Shown here in pieces: positions 6,809 through 13,478 of a stretch of 13,478 nt of DNA. The stretch is from assembly GCA_029256365.1 (NCBI GenBank), contig JAQSYB010000016.1:1-13478 (forward strand), read 5' to 3'. How positions within the stretch are numbered: position 1 is the first letter of the stretch; each line of letters begins with the position of its first letter. Position numbers and translations under genes: made by a program. The notes under the pieces are model-generated. The model was given only the letters and a program-made list of their open reading frames with translations, was not told the DNA's origin and made no database searches. This stretch comes from Clostridia bacterium. Its GTDB lineage: Bacteria; Bacillota; Clostridia; Lutisporales; Lutisporaceae.

Positions 6809-6819
6809 TGCAATTCCTC

Positions 6820-8061
6820 CTACACGATTTGTCTATTTTTCACAACTATTTTGCCGTTCTTAATAACCGTATCTACATGATTGATGCCATAGTGGTATAC
6901 AATATAATCTACATTTGGCGCATCAAATATTACCAAGTCCGCTTTCTTACCCTTTTCAATGCTTCCCACTTCCTGCTGTCTATCCAGAGCATATGCAGCA
7001 TTTAATGTCATTCCCTTTATGATTTCCTCTGGTGTAAGCTTCATACCAAAGCATGCAAAGGACATAATGGTCTGTAGACTTTCTGTAGGACTGGTACCTG
7101 GATTGTAGTCTGTCGCGATGGCAACCCTTACCCCTGCATCTATCATCTTTCTTGCCTGCGCATACTTACCGAGCATTAAATAAAAGGAAGTTCCCGGTAA
7201 CGTAACAGCAGTGACCTTGGCCTTAGCCATAGCCTCTATACCCTTATCTGATGCTGCCAGCAAATGGTCCGCTGATACTGCACCCATCTCCGAGGCTAGC
7301 TCTGCACCTTGCAAAGGCACTATTTCATCCGCATGTATTTTTAGCTTAAAACCTAGGGCTTTTGCCTTTTGCATGATTGTTCTTGATTCTTCAGGTGAAA
7401 AGACTCCATCCTCGCAGAATACATCTAAAAACTCTGCCAGCTTGTTATCCGCCACATATGGCATTACCTTTTCAAACATAAAATCCATATACCCTTGGGT
7501 ATCACCCTTAAACTCTTGAGGTATGGCATGGGCTCCCATATATGTAGATATAATATCTACAGCATGCTCGCCATTTAGCTCCTTTGCTGCTTCCAGACAT
7601 TTTACTTCAGTATCAAAATCAAGGCCGTAGCCGCTCTTTGCTTCTACAGTAGTCGTACCATAAACAAGCATTTGATTCAGACTTTTTAAGGCTTTTGCTT
7701 TTAACTGTTCCTTGGATGCATCTCTGGTATTTTTTACTGAGCTTAATATTCCGCCTCCCATTTTTAATATTTCCAAATAGGGGACTCCTTTAAGCTTAAG
7801 TGGAAGCTCTTTTTCACGAGAGCCTCCATGTACCAAATGCGTATGTGCATCAACCAATCCCGGTGTCACTGTTTTGCCCATGGCATCTATAACTTCTGTA
7901 TCGCTGTTTATGATATTCTGTGATGGACTGCCTGCTGCAGCTTCCAAAATCCTACCGTCCTTAACCGCCACATAGCCATTCTCTATAATACCTGCTCCCT
8001 GCTGATTGTCTGCGCAGGTAGCAATATTTGAAGCATTTATGATTATCAAATCTGCAAACAT
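6820..8061 (-). CDS. hutI: Imidazolonepropionase
   Basis: A 413-residue amidohydrolase, full length for HutI. It opens the ring of imidazolone-5-propionate to give N-formimino-L-glutamate, the third step of histidine breakdown, in the cytoplasm. The metal site is complete: H73 and H75 in DAHTHLVHGG, H243 in KIHADE, and D318 in IATDYNPG. E246 and H266 (SADHL) sit at the usual catalytic positions. AKSGYGLD (141-148) and NPGTSP also fit HutI. ATG 8061 has AAGGCGG upstream and lies 24 bases after hutH. It is the middle gene of the hut operon. No defect is visible. Confidence is high; the alternative of another amidohydrolase is excluded by the hut context and motifs. Confidence 0.96.
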   Translation of the reverse strand: MFADLIIINASNIATCADNQQGAGIIENGYVAVKDGRILEAAAGSPSQNIINSDTEVIDAMGKTVTPGLVDAHTHLVHGGSREKELPLKLKGVPYLEILKMGGGILSSVKNTRDASKEQLKAKALKSLNQMLVYGTTTVEAKSGYGLDFDTEVKCLEAAKELNGEHAVDIISTYMGAHAIPQEFKGDTQGYMDFMFEKVMPYVADNKLAEFLDVFCEDGVFSPEESRTIMQKAKALGFKLKIHADEIVPLQGAELASEMGAVSADHLLAASDKGIEAMAKAKVTAVTLPGTSFYLMLGKYAQARKMIDAGVRVAIATDYNPGTSPTESLQTIMSFACFGMKLTPEEIIKGMTLNAAYALDRQQEVGSIEKGKKADLVIFDAPNVDYIVYHYGINHVDTVIKNGKIVVKNRQIV

Positions 8062-8085
8062 CTTATTCTACCGCCTTTTTAAATT

Positions 8086-9609
8086 CTATAGCTCTCCGAT
8101 GGCTTGCTCTACTGCTTTTACTAGAACCCCTGACTTAACCATTGCATCAAACTTATTCATGTCTGTATACATGATTCTGTCATTCTCAACTGGTTCTACC
8201 TGCTTTGCTATTACCGCAAAAGCCTCTCTTGTGCCCTTCCCTAGCTTTGCATCTTCTCTAAATGAGATTGCTTGATATGCTCCAAAAGCCTCTATTCCTA
8301 GTACTTTTTGTGCATTATCCAATATTAATCTAGCTTTTCTAGCTGCTGTAGTACCCATACTTACATGATCCTCTTGGTTTGCCGAGGATGGTATAGAGTC
8401 TACACTAGCAGGATGTGCCAATACTTTATTTTCAGATACCATTGATGCAGCTGCATACTGTGTTATCATAAAACCAGAATTGAGTCCGCCCTTCCTTGTA
8501 AGGAAAGCAGGCAAATCATTTAGCTGTGGATTTACCAGTCTCTCCAGACGTCTTTCAGATACATTTGCAAGCTCTGCAACCGCGATACCCAAGAAGTCCA
8601 TTGGCAATGCCATTGGCTGACCATGGAAGTTGCCTCCTGATATAACCTGGTTATAATCAGCAAATATCAAAGGATTGTCAGTAGCTGCATTGATCTCTAT
8701 TGTAACGATATTCTTAACATAGTTGATTGCATCTCTGCTTGCGCCATGTATTTGAGGTATGCATCTTAATGTATATGCATCCTGTACTCTAATTTCGCCC
8801 TGCTTAGTTGTAAGATTGCTGCCCTCAAGGAGTCTCAGCATATTTTTTGCTTCAACGATTTGTCCTTGCTGACCTCTTGCCAGATGCACCTTCTCATCGT
8901 ATGCATCGGTAATGCCCTTTAAGGCTTCTACTGTCATAGCAGAAATGATCTCTGCATTTTTAAGTAGATTTTCTGCATCATAGACTGCCAAAGCACCAAT
9001 TGCAGTCATTGCTTGGGTACCATTTATAAGTGCCAAGCCTTCCTTGGAGGTAAGCTCCACAAAAGGGATGCCTGCCTTATTCATGGCTTCTCCGCCTGAC
9101 ATTTTTTCACCTTTATAGATAGCCTCTCCTTCTCCCATCATAACTAGTACCAAATGGGAAAGAGGCGCCAAATCTCCACTTGCTCCCAATGAGCCTTTTT
9201 CCGGTATAATAGGGTGTACCCCTTTGTTAAGCATTTCTACTAATGTATTTAAGGTTTCATATCTTATTCCAGAGAAACCCTTTGATAGCGCATTGGCTCT
9301 TAAAAGCATCATAGCTCTTGCCACTTCCTCTGACAATGGGTCCCCCATGGCACAAGCATGACTTACTATAAGATTCCTTTGAAGCTCCTTTGTATCTTCC
9401 TTTGATATATACGTATCGCTGAACTTTCCAAAACCTGTTGTAATCCCATATACTACTGCTTCGCTATCTACAAGCTGTTCTACATATGCTCTGGATTTGT
9501 TTACCTTTTGTATTGCATTTTCGGAAAGCTGAACACTAAAGTTATTTCTGGCTACATCAACCAAGTCCTTTATGCTCAAATGCTCCCCGTCGATTATCAA
9601 ATGTCCCAT
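8086..9609 (-). CDS. hutH: Histidine ammonia-lyase
   Basis: A 507-residue enzyme, normal HutH length, that removes ammonia from L-histidine to give trans-urocanate. Ala-Ser-Gly for the self-made MIO cofactor is in GSLGASGDLAPLSH (about residues 139-152). The family's YGITTGFG tyrosine loop (about 54-61), INGTQ, and QDAYTLRCIPQIHGA are all present. ATG 9609 is taken as the start; an adjacent in-frame TTG 9612 is possible, since AAGGAGTG lies 10 bases before the ATG and 7 before the TTG. It is the first gene of hutH-hutI-fchA-DUF896, with its own promoter and a dyad over the -10 region. The product, urocanate, needs HutU, which is not encoded here. Confidence 0.97.
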   Translation of the reverse strand: MGHLIIDGEHLSIKDLVDVARNNFSVQLSENAIQKVNKSRAYVEQLVDSEAVVYGITTGFGKFSDTYISKEDTKELQRNLIVSHACAMGDPLSEEVARAMMLLRANALSKGFSGIRYETLNTLVEMLNKGVHPIIPEKGSLGASGDLAPLSHLVLVMMGEGEAIYKGEKMSGGEAMNKAGIPFVELTSKEGLALINGTQAMTAIGALAVYDAENLLKNAEIISAMTVEALKGITDAYDEKVHLARGQQGQIVEAKNMLRLLEGSNLTTKQGEIRVQDAYTLRCIPQIHGASRDAINYVKNIVTIEINAATDNPLIFADYNQVISGGNFHGQPMALPMDFLGIAVAELANVSERRLERLVNPQLNDLPAFLTRKGGLNSGFMITQYAAASMVSENKVLAHPASVDSIPSSANQEDHVSMGTTAARKARLILDNAQKVLGIEAFGAYQAISFREDAKLGKGTREAFAVIAKQVEPVENDRIMYTDMNKFDAMVKSGVLVKAVEQAIGEL

Positions 9610-9637
9610 CAAAAGTTCACTCCTTAATATTTTTTAA

Positions 9638-9660
9638 TTGTTACACAAATATTGTATCAA
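9638..9660. promoter_or_regulatory. Operator-like dyad over the hutH -10 region
   Basis: The arms TTGTTACA (9638-9645) and TGTATCAA (9653-9660) are inverted copies with one mismatch, spaced by seven bases. The dyad covers the -10 hexamer and the probable start site of the hut operon, a good place for a repressor. No hut regulator gene is in the window, so the binding protein is unknown. Confidence 0.4.
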
Positions 9661-9680
9661 ACTTTAGCTTATTAAGTAAA
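9651..9680 (-). promoter_or_regulatory. Promoter of the hut operon
   Basis: On the minus strand TTTACT (9680-9675) lies 18 bases before TACAAT (9656-9651), which is preceded by TG one base earlier, giving an extended -10. It follows the terminator of the upstream gene and precedes the hutH ribosome site by about 30 bases. Confidence 0.6.
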
Positions 9681-9697
9681 CACCATGTCGTATTGTA

Positions 9698-9743
9698 CAA
9701 AATAAAAAATCTTGCAAGCCATTATATTATGCCTCACAAGATT
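9698..9743 (-). terminator. Rho-independent terminator after the 10305-9766 gene
   Basis: On the minus strand AATCTTGTGAG pairs with the complementary part of 9708-9720 over 11 bp (two G-T pairs), with an AT-rich loop, and TTTTTTATTTT follows. It lies 22 bases past the stop of the upstream gene and just before the hut promoter. Confidence 0.75.
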
Positions 9744-9765
9744 CATGCAATTCAATTACGATAAA

Positions 9766-10305
9766 TTAATACAAAAAGCTGTCAATCACGGACCAGCGTA
9801 TTTTGGCATCCTTTTGCACGCTATATTTCAGAATCATGATGCCACTTATATGTCCATCCTCGAAATAAGCTGCTGCCCATTTGGATGAGATAATATAAAT
9901 ATGTTCTTCTGAAAAGAAACCCATTGTACCGCCCAATACCCCTTTATAAGGTATGAGATCCTTACGGGTCATTAAGTCGAGCTTTATATCTCTCACTGGA
10001 TCTTTAAGCCCTGCTTTTTTTAGCTGCTCTATTTCAAACTCTTCCAGTTTTGGCATGCTCTCAAGTGTCTTACTCGCCGTCTTCAGTTCATTTTTTAACA
10101 AAGTAATTTCACTTTGCAGCAATCTTTCTGTCTCAAACAGCTTATTATCCAGTAATATATTCTGTTCAGTCTTGTCTTTTAACTCACTTTGCAATGTGTT
10201 GATTTTATTCAAATATCCAACATTTGTGTAAGATGAAAATAAAACAGCTGAACCCAATAAAAATACCATAAGCAATAGAATACGTCCCTTTAATAAATTC
10301 TTCAT
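9766..10305 (-). CDS. Uncharacterised membrane-anchored coiled-coil protein
   Basis: A 179-residue protein I cannot assign. Residues 8-26 (RILLLMVFLLGSAVLFSSY) are an uncleaved signal anchor or signal peptide, without a lipobox cysteine. Residues 30-85 have heptad-like spacing with many L, E, K and T, a likely coiled coil. A compact C-terminal domain (about 95-179) contains DLIPYKGVLGGTMGF, then WAAAYFEDGHISG and a final WSVIDSFLY; the pattern of strands suggests a small beta-rich domain outside the membrane. ATG 10305 has TGAGGT eight bases upstream. It follows thpR by 91 bases with no terminator between, so it may share that transcript, and it ends at its own terminator. The pattern is reminiscent of unnamed Firmicute extracytoplasmic proteins. 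Confidence 0.75.
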   Translation of the reverse strand: MKNLLKGRILLLMVFLLGSAVLFSSYTNVGYLNKINTLQSELKDKTEQNILLDNKLFETERLLQSEITLLKNELKTASKTLESMPKLEEFEIEQLKKAGLKDPVRDIKLDLMTRKDLIPYKGVLGGTMGFFSEEHIYIISSKWAAAYFEDGHISGIMILKYSVQKDAKIRWSVIDSFLY

Positions 10306-10396
10306 ATTCTATACCTCATCATTGAATCATTTTCTCTCTTTATCATTTCTTCGTCCCTTTGTCTGTGAATTTGTAATATTTTTTATTCAAAGCGGC

Positions 10397-10954
10397 TTAT
10401 TGTGAATTTAGTTCATAGCCGCAAATTGGCGTATATATTCTTTTGTTTTTTATTTGCTCACTTTTTATAAGCTCAATCTTATTTACATATATAATACCTG
10501 TACTTTCCATATCAATTTGTTTCTCAAGCTTCTCAAAGGGTATATTTAAAGTTAAATCTTGAGATATTGTGATATGAGGTGTATAGGGTCTTGTTTCTTT
10601 TTTAAAGCCCAAAGCCTCCATCGCTCCTTCAGTAGCCTGATTCAATCGCTTTAATGCTTCAATATTTCCACCTAGCCCAATATAAAGGGTTCTTATCTTA
10701 TCCCGCCCCTTAAATTGCCCTATTTCCTTAAGACTAAGCTCAAAGCTGCTGTATTGCGCTGCAAGCACTTCAAGCTTCTTTGCTATTTCCTCTGATTGCT
10801 GTTGCTCTATCTCTCCCAAAAACTTAAGGGTGATATGGAAGTTATCCACATGCTTAAATCTACCCTTTGAAGCATTGCTCCTGACCTGTTCCTGTATTGT
10901 AATAATATCTTCTTTTACTGCTTTGCTAAAATTAATACCGATAAAACTTCTCAT
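10397..10954 (-). CDS. thpR: RNA 2',3'-cyclic phosphodiesterase (2H family)
   Basis: A 185-residue enzyme with the two HxTx motifs of the 2H phosphoesterase superfamily: H40-I-T42 in NFHITLKFLGE and H127-I-T129 in YTPHITIS. The start FIGINFS and the segment ALGFKKETRPYTPH match ThpR (formerly LigT). It opens 2',3'-cyclic phosphate ends of RNA to 2'-phosphates in the cytoplasm; older names call it a 2'-5' RNA ligase. ATG 10954 has GAGGTG six bases upstream. It begins 13 bases after the membrane protein gene and is cotranscribed with it. The linkage to these two membrane proteins has no obvious functional reason. Confidence 0.93.
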   Translation of the reverse strand: MRSFIGINFSKAVKEDIITIQEQVRSNASKGRFKHVDNFHITLKFLGEIEQQQSEEIAKKLEVLAAQYSSFELSLKEIGQFKGRDKIRTLYIGLGGNIEALKRLNQATEGAMEALGFKKETRPYTPHITISQDLTLNIPFEKLEKQIDMESTGIIYVNKIELIKSEQIKNKRIYTPICGYELNSQ

Positions 10955-10967
10955 TCTTACACCTCTA

Positions 10968-11300
10968 TTATATTTCTCCTAAAGCGATTGCAATAAGCAC
11001 GATTGTTACTCCAGAAAAAAACAATACATGAGGCCAGTCTATTTTTCCCCAAGTCTCATCCACAGATACCTCCAAGTCGATTGGTGTGCGAAGTACCTTC
11101 TTTCTGTGCTGGGAAAAATCATAGACAATCAAAATCCCGCCTATTACAGCCATTATTATTCCCACAAAAAACTCAAAGCTTACTATGGAAATGATGTTAA
11201 ATTGAAAGCCCGAGAAAATGATAGAGAGGAGTGCTGGAAGAATGATTCCTCCCAAAACGATAAGCATTGAAATCTTTAAATTCTTAATAAATATCTGCAT
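10968..11300 (-). CDS. Small membrane protein with three predicted helices
   Basis: A 110-residue protein of unknown function. Hydrophobic segments at about 10-30, 38-60 and 90-108 are long enough to cross the membrane; a basic loop (SQHRKKVLR, 63-71) and an acidic-aromatic stretch (DETWGKIDWPH) lie between the second and third. The basic loop suggests that side faces the cytoplasm. It could belong to a DUF3899-like small membrane family, but I cannot confirm that. ATG 11300 is preceded by GGAGG four bases away. It is the first gene after a strong promoter and a palindrome-rich leader, with thpR 13 bases downstream. Confidence 0.75.
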   Translation of the reverse strand: MQIFIKNLKISMLIVLGGIILPALLSIIFSGFQFNIISIVSFEFFVGIIMAVIGGILIVYDFSQHRKKVLRTPIDLEVSVDETWGKIDWPHVLFFSGVTIVLIAIALGEI

Positions 11301-11319
11301 AATACCTCCACAAATCCCC

Positions 11320-11347
11320 CTACAGCTTAGCTGTAGAAATTTCTACA
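11320..11347. promoter_or_regulatory. Two overlapping palindromes in the leader of the 11300 gene
   Basis: A hairpin with 7-bp arms CTACAGC (11320-11326) and GCTGTAG (11330-11336) overlaps a perfect 16-bp palindrome, TGTAGAAATTTCTACA (11332-11347). They share bases 11332-11336, so only one can form at a time in the transcript. The pair lies 20-47 bases before the ATG, downstream of the predicted start site. It may be an operator or a two-state RNA switch; neither is proven. Confidence 0.45.
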
Positions 11348-11373
11348 TACACCTCTTATTTTATCTATCTGTA

Positions 11374-11403
11374 ATTATAGCTTTATTATGCCATTTCTGA
11401 CAA
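11374..11403 (-). promoter_or_regulatory. Sigma-A promoter for the membrane protein-thpR unit
   Basis: On the minus strand TTGTCA (11403-11398, 5 of 6 consensus) is followed after 18 bases by a perfect TATAAT (11379-11374). The start site would be near 11367, giving a leader of about 67 bases. This is the best promoter in the window. Confidence 0.7.
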
Positions 11404-11420
11404 TACAATATATCAACAAT

Positions 11421-11455
11421 ATAGCAAATTCACATTTCATAACTGAATTTACTAT
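11421..11455 (-). other. 12-bp hairpin upstream of the promoter
   Basis: ATAGCAAATTCA (11421-11432) and TGAATTTACTAT (11444-11455) are inverted copies with one mismatch, which becomes a U-G pair in minus-strand RNA. The loop is 11 bases. It lies between the MATE terminator and the TTGTCA hexamer, so it may be an upstream operator or part of the MATE transcript tail. No T-run follows. Confidence 0.4.
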
Positions 11456-11472
11456 GGCAAAAACATGTTTCC

Positions 11473-11512
11473 TATAGAAAAGAAGAAAGCACATGCTTTC
11501 TTCTTTTCTATA
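11473..11512 (-). terminator. 40-bp perfect palindromic terminator of the MATE gene
   Basis: Nineteen-base arms (11473-11491 and 11494-11512) match perfectly with only two bases between. On the minus strand the first arm is purine-rich (AGAAAAGAAGAAAGC) and the second is pyrimidine-rich (GCTTTCTTCTTTTCT), so the T-rich tract is part of the stem. The MATE stop codon lies inside the first arm. The pairing is unusually long for a terminator. Confidence 0.8.
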
Positions 11513-12935
11513 TCCTAATATATTTCCATTTTCCGCCTCTAAAACGCAAGAAATTCAAGGTGCCCCTCACAAACAGATCTGCTACCATTCCAATCCACGC
11601 TCCTAGCAGTCCAAAATGGAAAAAATCTATCAAGATATAAGTTCCTAAAAGTCTTATTCCCCAAACTCCTATCAGGGTATTTATCATTACATAACGTGTA
11701 TCTCCCGCCCCTCTCAATGCACCGGAAAACACCATAACTGCTGCTAAAAAGGGTTGTGCAATGGCAACCAACTTCAGACAAAGGGAAGCATTTGCCACAA
11801 TTTCAGGGTCTCTTGTAAATACTCTGATAAACAGTTCCGGGAAGAAGAAAAGGACTACCCCTAAGGCTGTCATAAATAGGAATGCAAGCTTATTTGCTTC
11901 ATAACCGCTTTTTTCGGACATATCTGGCTTTTTTGCGCCCAGGTACTGTCCTACCAAAGTAGTAGCAGCCAGGGCAAAGCCAAATCCAGGCATAAAGGAT
12001 ATGGATTCTGCAGTAAGTGCAATTCTGTGAGAAGCATATACCACGGTACCCAACATGGCAACCTTTCTACCATATAGCATCTGCCCAACCCTCATAGAAA
12101 GCTGTTCAAAGGCCGCTGGTGTGCCTATGTTTAGTATTTTCTTGATGATGCTCATATTTATTTTGTACTTATCTCTAATGCTAAATTTTATTGGAGCTTT
12201 GCCTGAAAATAATACATACATAATGATCAGACTTGAAATTACTCTAGATAGAGCTGTGGACAATGCCGCTCCCCCTACACCCATACCTGCCCCAGGCAAA
12301 AATAAGGTCGTCGATAAGTCTGTAAAAGGGATATGAATTACATAAGCAGCACTGCTATATATTAATAAAAAGTTCCCGATTATATTCAAAATATTGGCCA
12401 AGCCATTGGCATACATGGGTGTTTTGGTATCTCCACAGCCTCTAAGTACTCCGCCCATAATTACGTTTACCACAAGAAAACCCATGGTAGCCCCTGTATA
12501 AGTTATGTATTTTATCGCATAGGGTGCTGTCTCCGATTCAGCCCCCATAAAATCTATGATATAAGATGCAAAAAAGACTACCAGAATACTTACCAATGCC
12601 CCTGACAATAACCCAACGATTAAAGACTGTCTTGCTGTTTCCGTTGCCTTTTCAGGCTCCTTTGCTCCTATATACCTGGCTACCAAAGCTGTTGTTCCGG
12701 TGCCCAAGGCTGCAAAAATCGCCATAAGTGTCATAATTGGCATGTCCCCCAAGCCTACTGCAGCTATAGCAACTGCTCCAAGACTACCGACCATAGCCAT
12801 ATCTGCAAAGCCCAATAGGGTTTGCATCGTCATTTCCATAATGGCCGGCATTGCCAATTTCATTGTAACCTTCTGTATATCATTGCTATCTGTTAAATTC
12901 AATTTATTTTCTCTTTTTACTTCCACTTCCTCCAA
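11508..12935 (-). CDS. MATE-family efflux transporter
   Basis: A 475-residue integral membrane protein with about 12 hydrophobic segments, as expected for NorM/DinF-type exporters that pump cationic drugs or metabolites out in exchange for Na+ or H+. The two halves show the family's internal repeat: VARYIGAKEP (85-94) mirrors VGQYLGAKKP (328-337), and VLRGCGDT (163-170) mirrors ALRGAGDT (406-413). The start is TTG 12935, with AGGAGG eight bases upstream; no ATG is nearer. It is a single-gene unit with its own promoter and terminator. The substrate cannot be read from the sequence. A short soluble N-terminus (about 25 residues) is normal. Confidence 0.94.
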   Translation of the reverse strand: MEEVEVKRENKLNLTDSNDIQKVTMKLAMPAIMEMTMQTLLGFADMAMVGSLGAVAIAAVGLGDMPIMTLMAIFAALGTGTTALVARYIGAKEPEKATETARQSLIVGLLSGALVSILVVFFASYIIDFMGAESETAPYAIKYITYTGATMGFLVVNVIMGGVLRGCGDTKTPMYANGLANILNIIGNFLLIYSSAAYVIHIPFTDLSTTLFLPGAGMGVGGAALSTALSRVISSLIIMYVLFSGKAPIKFSIRDKYKINMSIIKKILNIGTPAAFEQLSMRVGQMLYGRKVAMLGTVVYASHRIALTAESISFMPGFGFALAATTLVGQYLGAKKPDMSEKSGYEANKLAFLFMTALGVVLFFFPELFIRVFTRDPEIVANASLCLKLVAIAQPFLAAVMVFSGALRGAGDTRYVMINTLIGVWGIRLLGTYILIDFFHFGLLGAWIGMVADLFVRGTLNFLRFRGGKWKYIRI

Positions 12936-13081
12936 TATGACAACCTCCTAATAACCCCTATTACCAAAACAGCTCTCCATATTTCTTGTCATTCATATTC
13001 CACTAAATTCTAAAATATCAAAAGTTTTTACTCTATCTATATTACATTATGCTTATCAATATTTGTCGAATGACCTCTTCC

Positions 13082-13111
13082 ATTATACCACAAATATCAT
13101 TGTGATAAAAT
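13082..13111 (-). promoter_or_regulatory. Extended -10 promoter of the MATE gene overlapped by a dyad
   Basis: TGGTATAAT reads on the minus strand from 13090 to 13082, an extended -10 with a perfect TATAAT. No good -35 is seen. The same bases form part of a dyad: TACCACAA (13086-13093) and TTGTGATA (13100-13107) are inverted copies with one mismatch, and outer bases extend the match to 10 of 12 pairs. A repressor bound here would block the promoter. The leader of about 140 bases down to the TTG (12936-13075) shows no riboswitch I recognise. Confidence 0.5.
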
Positions 13112-13195
13112 CAAGTCGTTATTTAATCTGTTTGTCCATAAGTAAAAATCTTATGATGTTTCTACAACTGACTGGATTTTTTATTTGAAGCCAAA

Positions 13196-13234
13196 AATAA
13201 TTTATGCCCCCGAAATACGGGGGCATAAATTATT
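13196..13234 (-). terminator. Strong rho-independent terminator of the YkuS-family gene
   Basis: Perfect 17-bp arms (13196-13212 and 13218-13234) with a GC-rich core, GCCCCCG paired with CGGGGGC, and a 5-base loop. On the minus strand the stem ends in TTATT and runs on into TTTGG. The stop codon of the gene is in the first arm. Confidence 0.88.
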
Positions 13235-13478
13235 CTAGTCTGCTTTTTATTTCATTCAATACCTCTTCGGGTGTTTTGCCATCTGCGTTCACAACTTGAG
13301 TTTTCGTCACTGTATCATGCATACCCAAGAAGTTAGAATCCATTCCCGATGTCACAATCACATCATACTTTTTCAAGGCTCTATTGCTGCTTTTCTTAGA
13401 GCCGTCTAGCAGGACTGCCTTTTGATTATTTTGCTCTAAATATTCCTTCACATCTGTCAAAGATTTTTCGATTCCTAT
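13230..13478 (-). CDS. YkuS family protein (UPF0180), 5' end beyond the window
   Basis: Eighty-two codons are visible and the frame is open to the window edge. TTG 13460 could be taken as a start, but the six codons before it (IGIEKS) match the beginning of YkuS-family proteins, which open with a short Lys-Ile-Gly-Val-Glu-x-Ser-Leu. So only about two or three residues are missing. The rest fits: LTDVKEYL, YDVIVTSGMDSNFLGMHDT and a C-terminal NADGKTPEEVLNEI, which match the SGxDxNxxG-xxDT and NAxG-T-E pattern of the family. Function is unknown in all members. The pair of cysteines found in Bacillus YkuS is replaced here (KKYDVIV). The gene ends in a strong terminator and is not cotranscribed with MATE. 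Confidence 0.85.
   Translation of the reverse strand: MGIEKSLTDVKEYLEQNNQKAVLLDGSKKSSNRALKKYDVIVTSGMDSNFLGMHDTVTKTQVVNADGKTPEEVLNEIKSRLE

Noticed and set aside
9693..9700. TTGTACAA palindrome between the terminator and the hut promoter
   Set aside because: Eight bases long only and not extended on either side, so expected by chance in AT-rich DNA.
10306..10396. Separate promoter or terminator between thpR and the 10305 gene
   Set aside because: No hairpin with a T-run and no paired -35/-10 hexamers at proper spacing were found. The TGTGAATTT direct repeat there is short and includes the thpR end.
11539..11781. 80-codon minus-strand frame inside the MATE gene
   Set aside because: It lies wholly within the MATE coding region in another frame, without a ribosome site or family resemblance.
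12936..13080. Riboswitch in the long MATE leader
   Set aside because: I looked for conserved riboswitch cores and hairpins. Only a distant 7-bp match (12988-12994 with 13068-13074) was found, which can occur by chance.
13230..13460. A complete 76-residue gene starting at TTG 13460
   Set aside because: The six codons upstream, up to the window edge, match the N-terminus of the YkuS family, so the gene continues past the window and 13460 is internal.

Overview
The window is low-GC DNA with strong AGGAGG-type ribosome binding sites, frequent TTG starts, and a gene set typical of Firmicutes (DegS/DegU, DUF896, YkuS family). It most likely comes from an anaerobic clostridial chromosome, perhaps an Alkaliphilus-like organism; the taxon is inferred from gene content only. 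Every recognisable gene lies on the minus strand, so the window is read from high to low coordinates. There are no RNA genes, CRISPR arrays or transposase genes.

In the order of transcription: (1) 13478-13230, a YkuS-family small protein cut by the window edge, ending in a strong terminator. (2) 12935-11508, a MATE exporter with a promoter that overlaps a dyad, and a 40-bp perfectly palindromic terminator. (3) 11300-9766, a probable transcription unit of a three-helix membrane protein, the RNA 2',3'-cyclic phosphodiesterase ThpR, and an uncharacterised membrane-anchored coiled-coil protein, with a good promoter, a palindrome-rich leader and a terminator. (4) 9609-5896, a histidine-degradation operon hutH-hutI-fchA followed by a DUF896 protein with a His-rich tail. 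(5) 5813-5361, a lone cheW with its own promoter and terminator. (6) 5179-3373, degS-degU, encoding a two-component system, preceded by a hairpin and closed by a terminator. (7) 3185-306, an AlbA_2/HATPase-like protein and a TPR protein with a C-terminal helix-turn-helix-like segment. (8) 1-325, a large imperfect inverted repeat that includes the stop codon of the TPR gene.

The hut genes supply histidine ammonia-lyase, imidazolonepropionase and the cyclodeaminase/cyclohydrolase that handles the one-carbon unit. Urocanase (hutU) and glutamate formiminotransferase (ftcD) are absent from the window and must be elsewhere if the pathway is complete. DegS-DegU and CheW are signalling proteins that may link nutrient state to motility or secretion, but no target gene is visible here.

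The most unusual parts are the fold-back element at 1-325, which looks like an uncatalogued palindromic repeat or MITE-like unit, the His-rich extension on the DUF896 protein, and several operator-like or RNA-hairpin dyads placed exactly at promoters or ribosome binding sites (degS, hutH, the 11300 gene, MATE).
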